From: Roseibium sp.
Lineage (GTDB): Bacteria > Pseudomonadota > Alphaproteobacteria > Rhizobiales > Stappiaceae
Reading direction: 5' to 3'
NCBI GenBank assembly: GCA_017643215.1
Contig: JAEPNV010000002.1
Span: 186,001 to 250,000, forward strand
DNA length: 64,000 nucleotides
Below are positions 28,479 through 37,320 of this stretch, piece by piece (the first letter of the stretch is position 1; the number at the start of each line of letters is the position of its first letter). The notes below the pieces were generated by a model. It saw nothing but the letters and a program-made list of their open reading frames with translations, did not search any database and had not been told where the DNA came from. A program made the position numbers and the translations under genes.

Positions 28479-29605
28479 TGCTGCACACCACAAAGGTTCC
28501 GGTGGCCGATATGGCCGCCGGGACCGGTGATCCTGCGTATCTGTCGGTTGAGAAGGTCTCCAAAGCCTATGGCGCGACACGGGTTGTCGAAACACTCGAT
28601 TTCGCGGTGGAACGCGGCGAACTCGTCTCCCTGCTTGGTCCGTCCGGCTGCGGCAAGACCACGCTTTTGCGGCTGATCTCGGGACTAATCGGCGCCGACG
28701 CCGGGCGGATTGTGGTCGGCGGGCGGGACATTACGAAACTCCCTGCGCACAAGCGGAACGTCTCCGTCGTCTTCCAAAACTACGCATTGTTTCCGCATTT
28801 GAACGTGTCGGAAAATGTTGCGTTTGGACTAAAAGCCCGCGGCATCGCACCATCGGAAATCCCTAGCGCCGTCGAAAACGCATTGGCGCTCGTGCGGATG
28901 TCCGACTTTGCCGGCAGACCCGTGGGCGCCCTGTCCGGCGGCCAGCAACAACGCGTCGCCGTTGCGCGTGCGCTTGTGGTCGAACCGGATCTCCTGCTTC
29001 TCGACGAGCCGTTTTCCGCGCTGGATCGCAAATTGCGCGAGACCATGCAGGTTGAACTCAAGAGCCTTCTGAAGACAAAGGGCATGACGGCTGTCTTCGT
29101 GACCCATGATCAGGAGGAGGCTCTGTCGGTATCGAACAGGGTCGCCGTGATGAACGGCGGGCGGATCGAGCAATATGCCGATCCGGTCACGCTCTACACG
29201 CGGCCGGCCTCGGCGTTCGTGCTCGATTTCGTCGGCCTTTCAACCCATCTGGCGGGCACCGTGACGGCGGCCGGAGAGGGCTGGATCACCGTTGACACCA
29301 GCTACGGGGAGCTGACCTGTCCGGGCCACTTCACGAAGGGCGCGAAGGTATTGGTGGGCGTCCGTCCGGAGCGTATTTCGGTCGGTGCCACACCCGCGGA
29401 CGGAATGACCGTGTTGAGCGCGCCGGTCGCCGATGTGATGCATCTTGGCTCCAAAACGCATGTTTATGCCGTTCCGACCGGCGATGACCGGCTGGTCGCC
29501 GAGCTTTCGGCATCCGACGAGATCCGTGTTGCGGCGGGGACGACCGCAACGTTTTCCTGGCCCGCCGAGGCAACGCTTCTTTACCCTGCGGAGGCCACCC
29601 CATGA
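28478..29605 (+). CDS. ABC transporter ATP-binding protein (PotA-like)
   Basis: This is the ATPase for the preceding binding protein (375 aa). The Walker A is LLGPSGCGKTTLLRLISG near residue 49-66, the Q-loop is VFQNYALFPHLNV, the signature is [16 protein letters not shown], and the Walker B is LLLLDEPFSALD. The C-terminal third is a TOBE regulatory domain (VGVRPERISVG). Its ATG overlaps the stop of the binding-protein gene by one base (TGATG), and its 3' end overlaps the next permease, so translation is coupled. Confidence 0.93.
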   Translation: MLHTTKVPVADMAAGTGDPAYLSVEKVSKAYGATRVVETLDFAVERGELVSLLGPSGCGKTTLLRLISGLIGADAGRIVVGGRDITKLPAHKRNVSVVFQNYALFPHLNVSENVAFGLKARGIAPSEIPSAVENALALVRMSDFAGRPVGALSGGQQQRVAVARALVVEPDLLLLDEPFSALDRKLRETMQVELKSLLKTKGMTAVFVTHDQEEALSVSNRVAVMNGGRIEQYADPVTLYTRPASAFVLDFVGLSTHLAGTVTAAGEGWITVDTSYGELTCPGHFTKGAKVLVGVRPERISVGATPADGMTVLSAPVADVMHLGSKTHVYAVPTGDDRLVAELSASDEIRVAAGTTATFSWPAEATLLYPAEATP

Positions 29606-30477
29606 GCGCCGCGACTGAGGCCGCGCAAGCCCCGCCGGAAATGAGGTGGCGCGTTGATCCGTTTGTGCTTCTGGCCGCGCCGGGACTTTTGTACCTCGCC
29701 ATCCTGTTCGCGCTGCCGCTCGCGCTGTTGTTGCTTCAAAGCTTTCGGGATGCCGACGGCCATTTTTCGATCGCCGGCTATATCGAATTCTTCTCAGATC
29801 CGATCAATCTAGCGGTGACCTGGCGGACCTTCAGGGTGGCCGCGCTCTCGACCCTTTTGTGTCTCGTTCTGGCCTATCCGACCGCCTTTGCGCTGGCCCG
29901 CGCCCGGGGTTTTGTCCAATCCTTCATTCTTGTGGCCATGATCCTGCCCTTGTCGGTGGGTGTGATCGTCAAAGCCTTCTCATGGTCGATCGTGCTCAGA
30001 TCCGATGGCATCGTGAATTCGGCCCTGGTTTTCCTCGGGATTGTTGACCAGCCGATCCGCCTGCTTTTTACCGAAACAGCGCTCATTGTCGGATCGGCGA
30101 ACGTGTTTTTGCCATTCATGGTCCTTCCCATCTACGCGGTCGTTCGTCAGATCGATCCGTCGCTGTCGGCCGCGGCCGCGACCCTTGGGGCCGGGCCATT
30201 CTTCCGGTTCTTCCGCGTTATCGTCCCGTTGACGCTGCCCGGCGTCATCGCCGGCGTGGCCTTTGTCTTTTCACTGGCGATCTCCATGTATGTTATTCCG
30301 AGCCTGATCGTGGGTGAGCGGCATGCGACGCTGTCCATGTTGATCGCCCGTTCCTACCTCTTCTTCCGCGACGCACAGCTTGGATCGACGATTTCCGCGA
30401 TCCTGCTCCTGATTGCGATCGCGGTCGTGCTCGGTTCATCTCTGCTTCTGCGCCGGTTCGAGGGGACGCGGGTATGA
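29602..30477 (+). CDS. ABC transporter permease (PotB-like)
   Basis: This inner-membrane permease (291 aa) has about six hydrophobic helices and the EAA coupling loop near the middle of the C-terminal half (LSAAAATLGAGPFFRFFRVIVP). The short charged N-terminus precedes LLYLAILFALPLALLLL. It overlaps the ATPase gene by 4 bp (ATGA) and the second permease by 4 bp. It pairs with the next gene as a heterodimer, as in the PotB/PotC pair. Confidence 0.92.
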   Translation: MSAATEAAQAPPEMRWRVDPFVLLAAPGLLYLAILFALPLALLLLQSFRDADGHFSIAGYIEFFSDPINLAVTWRTFRVAALSTLLCLVLAYPTAFALARARGFVQSFILVAMILPLSVGVIVKAFSWSIVLRSDGIVNSALVFLGIVDQPIRLLFTETALIVGSANVFLPFMVLPIYAVVRQIDPSLSAAAATLGAGPFFRFFRVIVPLTLPGVIAGVAFVFSLAISMYVIPSLIVGERHATLSMLIARSYLFFRDAQLGSTISAILLLIAIAVVLGSSLLLRRFEGTRV

Positions 30478-31271
30478 CGCGGACGGACAGAGTTGCCGTT
30501 GTCCTGTGCTGGCTGTTCGCCGCGCTCGTCGTGGTCTACCTGCTGACACCACTCGTGGTGACGGTCATCGTCTCGTTTACGTCGTCGACGGTGTATACGC
30601 TGCCACCGCCGGACTGGTCGCTCAAATGGTACGAGCGACTTGGGCGGAAGTCCGGCCTGATGGACTCGCTTGTCCTGTCGCTCAACCTGGCCTTCCTGTC
30701 CACCGTGATCGCGCTGATCATCGGCACGGCCGCGGCGCTTGGCGTGCAAAAGGGCCGGTTCCCGGGGCGCGAGGCGATCGCGACATTCGTCGTGTCGCCC
30801 TTGATGATGCCCGGCCTCGTGGTTGGCGTTGCGCTGCTGCAGTTCTTCCGGGAAATGGGTTTGAGAGACGCCTATTGGAGCCTTCTTCTGGCCCATATCA
30901 TCATTACGCTGCCATATGTGATGCGGACGCTGCTCGCCTCGTTGCAACAGTTCGATTTCTCGCTGATCGATGCGGCCAGAACGCTTGGCATGCCATACCC
31001 GACCGCGATCCTGCGTGTCATGGTGCCGAACCTGGCGCCCGCCTTCCTGACGGCCGGGCTCTTTGCGTTTCTTGCATCGATGGACAATTATCCGATTTCC
31101 ATCTTCTTGACCGACGCCCGCAACAAGACGCTGCCCATCCGGATGCTGCAATATCTGGAGGAAACGCCCGATCCGACAATCGCGGCGATTTCCTCCGGTC
31201 TGATCCTCATGGCGCTGATCGCGCTCATGGTGTCCGCCCGCACCGTTGGCCTCAACCGGATGATCCAGTAG
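30474..31271 (+). CDS. ABC transporter permease (PotC-like)
   Basis: This is the second permease of the importer (265 aa), with six hydrophobic segments and the EAA-type loop LIDAARTLGMPYPTAILRVM near residue 163-182. The periplasmic loop SSTVYTLPPPDWSLKWYE after helix 1 is characteristic of PotC proteins. The start overlaps the preceding permease (ATGA), and its TAG stop shares a base with the GTG start of the amidase gene, putting transport and amide hydrolysis in one transcript. Confidence 0.92.
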   Translation: MTRTDRVAVVLCWLFAALVVVYLLTPLVVTVIVSFTSSTVYTLPPPDWSLKWYERLGRKSGLMDSLVLSLNLAFLSTVIALIIGTAAALGVQKGRFPGREAIATFVVSPLMMPGLVVGVALLQFFREMGLRDAYWSLLLAHIIITLPYVMRTLLASLQQFDFSLIDAARTLGMPYPTAILRVMVPNLAPAFLTAGLFAFLASMDNYPISIFLTDARNKTLPIRMLQYLEETPDPTIAAISSGLILMALIALMVSARTVGLNRMIQ

Positions 31272-32656
31272 TGCGCGGGGCGGTTCAAACGGCAAGGGTG
31301 GTGAACGCCGGGCATGCGGATCCGACGGCCGTCATCGAAGCCGTACTTGATGCGGTGGACGCGGGAAATCCGGCAATCAACGCGTTCACCGCACGAGACC
31401 GCGACCGTAGCCTCGCCGAGGCCGCAACCGTCCGCGACCGTTTGAATGCCGGTGAAAACCTGCCGCTTGCGGGCGTCGCGCTTGCCGTCAAGGACAATAT
31501 CTGGGTCGAAGGCTGGCCGGTCACACAAGGTTCAAAGCTCTTTGCGGATCATGTCGCGCCCCAGGACGCGATCGCCGTCCGCCGGGCGCGGGCGGCCGGT
31601 GCCGTCATCGTCGGGGTCACGACCTGTTCGGAGTTTGCCTGCAAGGGGCTCACACGTACGCCGGCTTACGGCGTAACCCGGCACCCGATGGATTATAGTC
31701 TTACGCCCGGTGGATCGTCCGGCGGCAGTGCGGCGGCAGTGGCCGCAGGCCTCGTCGCGGCGGCTTTGGGAACCGATGCGGGCGGGTCCGCACGCCGGCC
31801 GGCTGGCCATTGCGGCATCGTTGGATTTAAAGGGTCCATCGGCGCGATCCCCTACGGACCGGGATTTCCGGAACCGTTCTGGGATCTTTCGACGATCTCC
31901 CCGATCGCACGTGATGTGGCTGACGCGGCTTTGATGTTTCACGCGCTGATCGGGTTCGACGCTGGCGATCCGGCAAGCTCTCACGCGTTGGAAGCTGAAC
32001 CGGATGCGGTAGGATCGGCCGCCTATAGCCCACGGTTCGGCCTTAATGTTCCCGTCGATGATGATACGGCGGACGCGGTCGATAAGGCCGTTGATGCGCT
32101 GGACACTGCCGGCTGGACGCTGACCCGTGAAGACCCAGTATGGCCGGCGGATGCCCGCGAAGACCACTTGATGCCGCTTCAGCATGCGGGCCTTGCCGCG
32201 CTTTACGGCGCGGCCTACCGCCAGCGCCCGGAAATGTTCGATTCTGACATCGCCGCGCAAATTGAACGGGGATTTCAATACACTGGCGCGGATTTGGCGG
32301 TCGCACTTGAAACGTCGTGGAAGATCAGACGTGCCGCATCCGAAGCCTTTCGCGCCTTTGACCTTTTGGTCGGGCCAACAACACCCTGCGTGGCGTGGCC
32401 CAACGACCGGCTTGGCCCGGACAAGATCGGCGGTGTCACGGTACCGCCGCGCGGGCACGCAGTTTTCACGCCGCTTTGGAACCATGCCCGCACGCCGGCC
32501 ATATCAATTCCCTGCGGCAGAGGCCTGAACGGTCTGCCGGTGGGGCTTCAAATTGTCGGACGGATTGGCGCGGATCGCCGCGTCCTGAAGGCCGCTGCCG
32601 AGGCGGAAGCGATTTTCAAGAATGCCGGTCTGTGGACCGGACTGGAGCGAGCGTGA
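31271..32656 (+). CDS. Amidase (amidase-signature family, AtzE-like)
   Basis: This is a Ser-cisSer-Lys amide hydrolase of 461 aa. The triad is visible: Lys74 (AVKDN), the cis-Ser in GGSSGGS (147-153), and the nucleophile Ser173 in DAGGSARRP. The last motif normally reads D-x-G-G-S-I-R-x-P, and the Ile-to-Ala change is unusual. The start is a GTG at 31271 overlapping the permease stop; no in-frame ATG is nearby. With hydA it could finish hydantoin or carbamoyl-compound breakdown, or hydrolyse the imported amide. GatA is unlikely because no gatB/gatC are present. Confidence 0.9.
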   Translation: MRGAVQTARVVNAGHADPTAVIEAVLDAVDAGNPAINAFTARDRDRSLAEAATVRDRLNAGENLPLAGVALAVKDNIWVEGWPVTQGSKLFADHVAPQDAIAVRRARAAGAVIVGVTTCSEFACKGLTRTPAYGVTRHPMDYSLTPGGSSGGSAAAVAAGLVAAALGTDAGGSARRPAGHCGIVGFKGSIGAIPYGPGFPEPFWDLSTISPIARDVADAALMFHALIGFDAGDPASSHALEAEPDAVGSAAYSPRFGLNVPVDDDTADAVDKAVDALDTAGWTLTREDPVWPADAREDHLMPLQHAGLAALYGAAYRQRPEMFDSDIAAQIERGFQYTGADLAVALETSWKIRRAASEAFRAFDLLVGPTTPCVAWPNDRLGPDKIGGVTVPPRGHAVFTPLWNHARTPAISIPCGRGLNGLPVGLQIVGRIGADRRVLKAAAEAEAIFKNAGLWTGLERA

Positions 32657-33387
32657 GAATACTTGTCGTCAATCCGAACACCACCCAGGCCATGACCGAC
32701 CGCATGGTCGCAGTCGGCCAGACCGTTATGGGGCCTGGAACCGAGCTGGTTCCGATCACGGCCGCGCGCGGCGTCAACTATATCGCCAGCCGGCCGGAAG
32801 CGCTCCTTGCCGGAGCGGAATTGCTTGACTTGATCGCACGCCATGAGAACGGGGCCGATGCGGCGATTGTTGCAGCGTTCGGCGATCCGGGTCTGAAGGC
32901 CGCGCGCGATTTGTTCGACATTCCCGTTGTCGGCATGGCGGAGGCGGCGATGCTGTCGGCCTGTATGCTCGGCGACCGGTTCGCGTTCGTCACGTTTTCC
33001 CACACCCTTGAGCGGTGGTACGCGGACTGTGTCGCGAAGCACGGACTTGGGGCCCGGTTTGCGGGGATTTATATCCCGGATGCGGAATTCGCGTCGGTCT
33101 TGACTGTTCAGGACGAAATCATCGACGACCTCGTCACCATCGCGAACGAGGCGATCGACCGAACCAATGCCGATGTTGTCATTCTGGCCGGGGCGCCGTT
33201 GGCCGGACTTGCATCGAAGGTGGCGCCGCGGATTGGCGCCCCGGTCGTTGATCCGATTTGCGCCGCCGTGTGTCAGGCTGAAATGCTCGTCCGGCTCGGT
33301 GGGCGGGACAATGCATCAAAGACTATCCCCGCCAAGGATGCCGTCGGATTCTCTCCCGCGCTCTCGAAGGCCATCGCCGGCGGATGA
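32653..33387 (+). CDS. Asp/Glu/hydantoin racemase superfamily protein lacking both catalytic Cys
   Basis: The 244-aa protein starts MRILVVNPNTTQAMTDRM and is similar throughout to hydantoin racemases (HyuE type), including FGDPGLKAARDLFDIPVVGMAEAA and PVVDPICAAV. Hydantoin racemases use two cysteines, in the contexts ACFGDPG (about 76) and LGCAGM (about 181). Here these read AAFGDPG (Ala75) and LAGAPL (Gly180). Racemisation by the known two-Cys mechanism is therefore not expected. Cys residues elsewhere (SACMLGD, PICAAVCQ) are not at those sites. The GTG start overlaps the amidase stop (GTGA). It could be a repurposed enzyme or a binding protein. Confidence 0.85.
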   Translation: MRILVVNPNTTQAMTDRMVAVGQTVMGPGTELVPITAARGVNYIASRPEALLAGAELLDLIARHENGADAAIVAAFGDPGLKAARDLFDIPVVGMAEAAMLSACMLGDRFAFVTFSHTLERWYADCVAKHGLGARFAGIYIPDAEFASVLTVQDEIIDDLVTIANEAIDRTNADVVILAGAPLAGLASKVAPRIGAPVVDPICAAVCQAEMLVRLGGRDNASKTIPAKDAVGFSPALSKAIAGG

Positions 33388-33424
33388 CCGCAGCTTAGGC
33401 GGGCCGTGCGCAATTTTCGAGCAA

Positions 33425-33439
33425 AATGGCATTCAAAAT
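33425..33439 (+). promoter_or_regulatory. Third copy of the GntR-like element upstream of amino-acid ABC operon
   Basis: AATGGCATTCAAAAT matches the first part of the 17-bp element at 26218 and 27355 (AATGGCATnCAA). It lies in an AT-rich stretch about 85 bp before the binding-protein gene and 38 bp after the racemase-like gene. It suggests an independent promoter under the same regulator. The gap 33388-33522 otherwise has no gene. Confidence 0.5.
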
Positions 33440-33522
33440 AAAATATAATAATTAAATCAATATATTAGTTTTGGCATCGGACTTGCTTTTCAAGACTCGA
33501 GCTAACCAGATGGGAATATGAC

Positions 33523-34377
33523 ATGACCAAGCATCGTTTCACCCGCCGCCAGTTCCTCTCCACGTCCGCCGCGGCCGGTATCGTCGCCGCGTCCGGTATC
33601 CGGCCGGCATTCGCGGACGGCAAGACCCTGGAGGATATCAAATCCGCCGGTGTTTTGATGATCGGCTGCGAGGCGACCTATCCGCCTTTCACGTTCCGCG
33701 ATGCCGGCAAGATCGTCGGCTACGATGTTGATCTGGCGGAGGTGATGTGCGAGTCCCTCGGCGTGAAGGCGGAGTTCGTCGACACCCAATGGTCCGGTGT
33801 GATCCCGGCGCTTTATGCCGGCCGCTTCGACGTCATCATGTCCTCAATGAGCTATCGGAAAGAACGGCTTGAAAAGGTCGCATTCTCCATTCCCTATGCC
33901 GAGGCTTCGCAGGCCTTGTTGATCCGGGCCGATGACACGGAGACCATCAAGACCGTCGCCGATCTGTCCGGCAAGGTGCTAGGCGTCAAGCTCGGCTCCC
34001 CGGGCGAGATGATGAAGGATGGTCTGGCGGAGGAAATCAGCGCTGCGGCCGGTACCGGCTTTGCCGACGTCAAGATCTATGACGATCATCCGGCAGCTTA
34101 TCTTGCGCTCAGCCAAGGCTCGGTCGATGGCGTCCTCAACACCTTGCCGACGCTGGGACAGGTCATGAAGGACCGGCCCGGCGCCTATGCGCTTGTTCGT
34201 CCGGTCGGCAAGCCGAATTGGGCGGGCATTGCCGCGCGCAAGGAGGATCCGGAAATCGTCGCCTTTCTGGACGCGGAATTGACCCGTCTGAAAGCCAATG
34301 ACGAGATCTACAAGCTCCAGGAGAAATGGTTCGGATTCCGTATGGATCTGGCCGACGACATCCCGTCCTTTTCCTAA
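33523..34377 (+). CDS. Amino-acid ABC transporter substrate-binding protein
   Basis: This is a periplasmic binding protein of the polar amino-acid type (family 3), 284 aa. The N-terminus has a Tat motif (TRRQFLSTSAAAGIVAA) with cleavage near RPAFA (about residue 28). The mature part opens KTLEDIKSAGVLMIGCEATYPPF and continues GYDVDLAEVMCESLGV, as in GlnH/HisJ-type proteins, and contains the Arg-bearing SYRKERLEKVAFS segment. It is followed by a permease and an ATPase gene. Ligand is probably an amino acid or a carbamoylated or amidated derivative, judging by neighbours. Confidence 0.92.
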   Translation: MTKHRFTRRQFLSTSAAAGIVAASGIRPAFADGKTLEDIKSAGVLMIGCEATYPPFTFRDAGKIVGYDVDLAEVMCESLGVKAEFVDTQWSGVIPALYAGRFDVIMSSMSYRKERLEKVAFSIPYAEASQALLIRADDTETIKTVADLSGKVLGVKLGSPGEMMKDGLAEEISAAAGTGFADVKIYDDHPAAYLALSQGSVDGVLNTLPTLGQVMKDRPGAYALVRPVGKPNWAGIAARKEDPEIVAFLDAELTRLKANDEIYKLQEKWFGFRMDLADDIPSFS

Positions 34378-34403
34378 GAGGTGACCGCTGAAAAGCAATT
34401 TCG

Positions 34404-35057
34404 GTGAACATCGACTGGGATATCATTGCCAAGGCGATGCCGCTGTTGGCCGAGGGAGCCATCGTGACCGTGCAGGTCTCGTTTCTCTCGGCCATTCTCG
34501 GCCTCGTCCTCGGCATCGCCATGGGCCTTGCGGCGCTGTCTGAAACGAGGTTGTTGCGCTGGATCGTCGCGGCCTATGTGGACTTCATTCGCGGAACCCC
34601 GCTGCTCATTCAAATCTTTCTTGTTTTCTTTGCCCTGCCGGTGATCGGGATCCGGCTGGATGAATTCTGGGCCGGCGTTCTGGCCCTGTCGATCAACGCG
34701 GCCGCGTTTGTCGCGGAAGTGGTGCGCGGCGGCGTTGGCGCCATTGAAAAGGGGCAAACGGAGGCGGCGCGCTCGATCGGCATGCGCAACCGTCAAATCC
34801 TCGTTTGGATCCTCTTGCCCCAGGCCTATCGGCAGATGGTGCCGCCGCTGACCAACGAGCTCATCAGCCTCGTCAAGAACTCCTCGCTCCTGTCGGTGAT
34901 CTCCGTTTACGAACTGACCCGCGCCGGCCAGGCCATCATCTCGATCCACTTCGTGCCGTTCGAGATCTACACGCTGCTTGCTCTTTATTACTACCTGCTC
35001 CTCAAGGCGCTTTCGATCCTGTCGAAAAAACTCGAAGAAAGGTTGCCGCAATGGTGA
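34404..35057 (+). CDS. Amino-acid ABC transporter permease
   Basis: This HisMQ-type permease (217 aa) starts from GTG at 34404. It contains [20 protein letters not shown] near residue 55-74, the coupling loop [20 protein letters not shown] and the C-terminal [19 protein letters not shown], all diagnostic of the polar amino-acid family. A single permease probably forms a homodimer. The last 7 bp overlap the ATPase gene. Confidence 0.93.
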   Translation: MNIDWDIIAKAMPLLAEGAIVTVQVSFLSAILGLVLGIAMGLAALSETRLLRWIVAAYVDFIRGTPLLIQIFLVFFALPVIGIRLDEFWAGVLALSINAAAFVAEVVRGGVGAIEKGQTEAARSIGMRNRQILVWILLPQAYRQMVPPLTNELISLVKNSSLLSVISVYELTRAGQAIISIHFVPFEIYTLLALYYYLLLKALSILSKKLEERLPQW

Positions 35058-35833
35058 GCAGCTTCCCGCGCCTGCGCGCTGAAGACGTGACAAAGTCGTT
35101 TGGCGAGACCGTGGTCCTGAAAGGCGTCGACATGGATGTGTCGGCCGGGGAGACCGTGGTGGTCATCGGCGCGTCGGGGTCCGGCAAGACCACCTTCCTC
35201 CGATGCCTCAACAGGCTGGAGACGCCGACCGGCGGCACGATCTGGCTCGACGGCGAAACGATCGGCGGGGCCTTTGACGGGCCCTCCGGTGCCTGGCGTT
35301 CGGCCAGCGAGGCGCGCATGGCCGAACAGCGCCGGCAGTTCGGTTTCGTGTTCCAGCGGTTCAACCTGTTTCCCCATCTGACCGCCCGCCAGAATACCGC
35401 GATCGGCCCGGAAAAGGTGCGCGGTCTGAAGCGCGCGGACGCTGAGGCACTGGCCGAGCGGGAACTTGCCCGCGTTCAACTGGCGGACCATGTGGACAAG
35501 CGTCCCTCGGAACTGTCCGGCGGGCAGCAGCAGCGGGTCGCGATCGCCCGAGCGCTCGCGATGGAACCGCGGATCATGCTGTTCGATGAGCCGACCTCCG
35601 CGCTTGATCCGGAGCTCGTCCAGGAAGTGCTTGATGTCATGAAGGCGCTCGCCGAGGCCGGCATGACAATGATTGTCGTGACCCACGAAATGGCCTTTGC
35701 TCGGGACGTCGCCGATCGCGTGGTGTTCATGGCCGATGGCGTCATCGCGGAGGAGGGGCCGCCCGAGGCAATCTTCGGGTCTCCTCAAAAAGCCGCTACA
35801 CAAAAGTTTCTCCGCCACATCGCCCGACATTGA
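35051..35833 (+). CDS. Amino-acid ABC transporter ATP-binding protein
   Basis: The HisP/GlnQ-type ATPase (260 aa) has Walker [18 protein letters not shown] near residues 38-54, Q-loop [14 protein letters not shown], signature [16 protein letters not shown], Walker [15 protein letters not shown] and the H-loop VVTHEMAFA. The ATG at 35051 overlaps the permease end. The unusual stretch [20 protein letters not shown] before the Q-loop is a family variant. The amidohydrolase gene follows after 10 bp, tying this importer to hydrolysis of its cargo. Confidence 0.94.
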   Translation: MVSSFPRLRAEDVTKSFGETVVLKGVDMDVSAGETVVVIGASGSGKTTFLRCLNRLETPTGGTIWLDGETIGGAFDGPSGAWRSASEARMAEQRRQFGFVFQRFNLFPHLTARQNTAIGPEKVRGLKRADAEALAERELARVQLADHVDKRPSELSGGQQQRVAIARALAMEPRIMLFDEPTSALDPELVQEVLDVMKALAEAGMTMIVVTHEMAFARDVADRVVFMADGVIAEEGPPEAIFGSPQKAATQKFLRHIARH

Positions 35834-35843
35834 GGTCATATCG

Positions 35844-37187
35844 ATGCGCGACGCCGCAGATCTTGTCATCGACAATGTGCATATCCTTACCGCCGACCCG
35901 GACCGGACGGAAATCGCCAACGGCCGGATCGCGGTCAAGGACGGCCGTATTCTGGAGATCGGCCCGGCCGGCGGCGCGGTGCCGGAAGGCGCCAAAACCG
36001 TTGACGGAGCCGGAATGCTCGCGATCCCCGGGCTCGTCAATGTACACACCCACACGATCCTGACCATGGTCCGCGGCGTTGCGGAGGACATGGGCTTTGC
36101 CCCGGCCTACACGCCCGGCGTGCCGCAGGGCCATATGGTGACACCCGATGAGGCGGTCGCGCTCGCCCGTCTCGGCGCGCTGGAGGCGATGCTGTTCGGC
36201 TCCACGCTGATCAACGACACCTATGTCCACACGGAGCTGACGCTCCCGGCCATGGGTGAACTGGGTTTGCGGGTGACCGCCTGTGGCCGCATTCATGATG
36301 TGGATTTTTCCGGCGTCTCCAACGGGCGCTGGGACTACGATCCGGCGATCGGCGCGCGCACGCTGCATGATGCGCTGATGCTCGCGCAGCGCTTTCATGG
36401 CGCGTTTGATGGACGCCTCGGCGTTCAACTCGCCGCCCACGCGCCGGACACGTGTTCGACCGCGTTTTTAAGACAGGTGCGTCAGGCCCGGGATGAAACC
36501 GGACTGATCGTCACCTCCCATCTGGCGCAAAGCCAACTCGAGGTTGAGCGTATCCAGGAGCGCGACGGCAAGACGCCGGTCGAACTGTTCGACGAGCTTG
36601 GGCTCCTTTCCGACAAGCTGATCGCCGCGCATTGTATCTTCATGAGCGACGATGATATTGTCCGCGCGGGCCGGGCCGGCATTCACGTTGCCCACATCCC
36701 GAAGGGCAATGCCACCGGGGGCACCATGGCGCCGACGCTCCGTCTTCGCGATGCCGGCGCCAACCTGTGCCTTTCGACCGACAATATGCACGCGGATATG
36801 GTCGAACTCATGCGTTGGGCTTTGACCATCGGCCGCCTTCAGGCCGGACGGATTTCCAGCGACTGGCAGCCGGAGGACGTTCTCGACATGGCGACCATCC
36901 ACGGCGCCCGCGCCATGGGCATGGCCGATGACATCGGCTCGCTGGAAACCGGCAAAAAAGCGGACATTGTCCTGATCGACGCCAGGCGCCCGCACTTCAC
37001 CCCGCTGATCGACGCGCTCGGAAATCTCGTCCATGTCGGCCAGGGACGCGACGTGGCGCACGTGTTTGTCGACGGCGAACAGGTGGTCAAGGACGGTCAG
37101 CCGACGAAGGTGGACGCGGCGGCCATCATGGCGGATGCGCAAGCGGCCGCCGACGCGCTCTGGCAGCGGGCGACGGCAGCCGTTTAG
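35844..37187 (+). CDS. TrzA/AtzA-family amidohydrolase (metal-dependent deaminase-like)
   Basis: This is a 447-aa member of the amidohydrolase superfamily, subtype III, acting as a deaminase or dechlorinase on nucleobase- or triazine-like rings, or on methylthioadenosine/S-adenosylhomocysteine. Metal ligands visible are GLVNVHTH (His68, His70), VTSHLAQSQ, KLIAAHCIF and LCLSTDNMHADM. The composite beta-sandwich at both ends (LVIDNVHILTADPD and KADIVLIDARRP) is normal. It is the last gene of the amino-acid-type ABC operon. The exact substrate is not known; a nitrogen heterocycle related to hydantoin or pyrimidine fits the neighbourhood. The protein ends 133 bp from the convergent flavoprotein gene; a short CCGGC-tct-GCCGG hairpin (37245-37257) is all I see in that gap. 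Confidence 0.88.
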   Translation: MRDAADLVIDNVHILTADPDRTEIANGRIAVKDGRILEIGPAGGAVPEGAKTVDGAGMLAIPGLVNVHTHTILTMVRGVAEDMGFAPAYTPGVPQGHMVTPDEAVALARLGALEAMLFGSTLINDTYVHTELTLPAMGELGLRVTACGRIHDVDFSGVSNGRWDYDPAIGARTLHDALMLAQRFHGAFDGRLGVQLAAHAPDTCSTAFLRQVRQARDETGLIVTSHLAQSQLEVERIQERDGKTPVELFDELGLLSDKLIAAHCIFMSDDDIVRAGRAGIHVAHIPKGNATGGTMAPTLRLRDAGANLCLSTDNMHADMVELMRWALTIGRLQAGRISSDWQPEDVLDMATIHGARAMGMADDIGSLETGKKADIVLIDARRPHFTPLIDALGNLVHVGQGRDVAHVFVDGEQVVKDGQPTKVDAAAIMADAQAAADALWQRATAAV

Positions 37188-37320
37188 GCGCCCAGCCGAG
37201 GGTGCGTGTCATGACGGTCGTTTCCCAGGTCTCGTCCCCCGGGTCCGGCTCTGCCGGTTCGTCGAAATGTTTGGTTAGCGTAAGAGCTAATTCATTGCCA
37301 TTGGTTGAAGGCAAATGGGA

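Noticed and set aside
31271..32656. GatA subunit of tRNA amidotransferase
   Set aside because: No gatB or gatC nearby, a catabolic operon context, and a nucleophile motif that departs from the GatA consensus.
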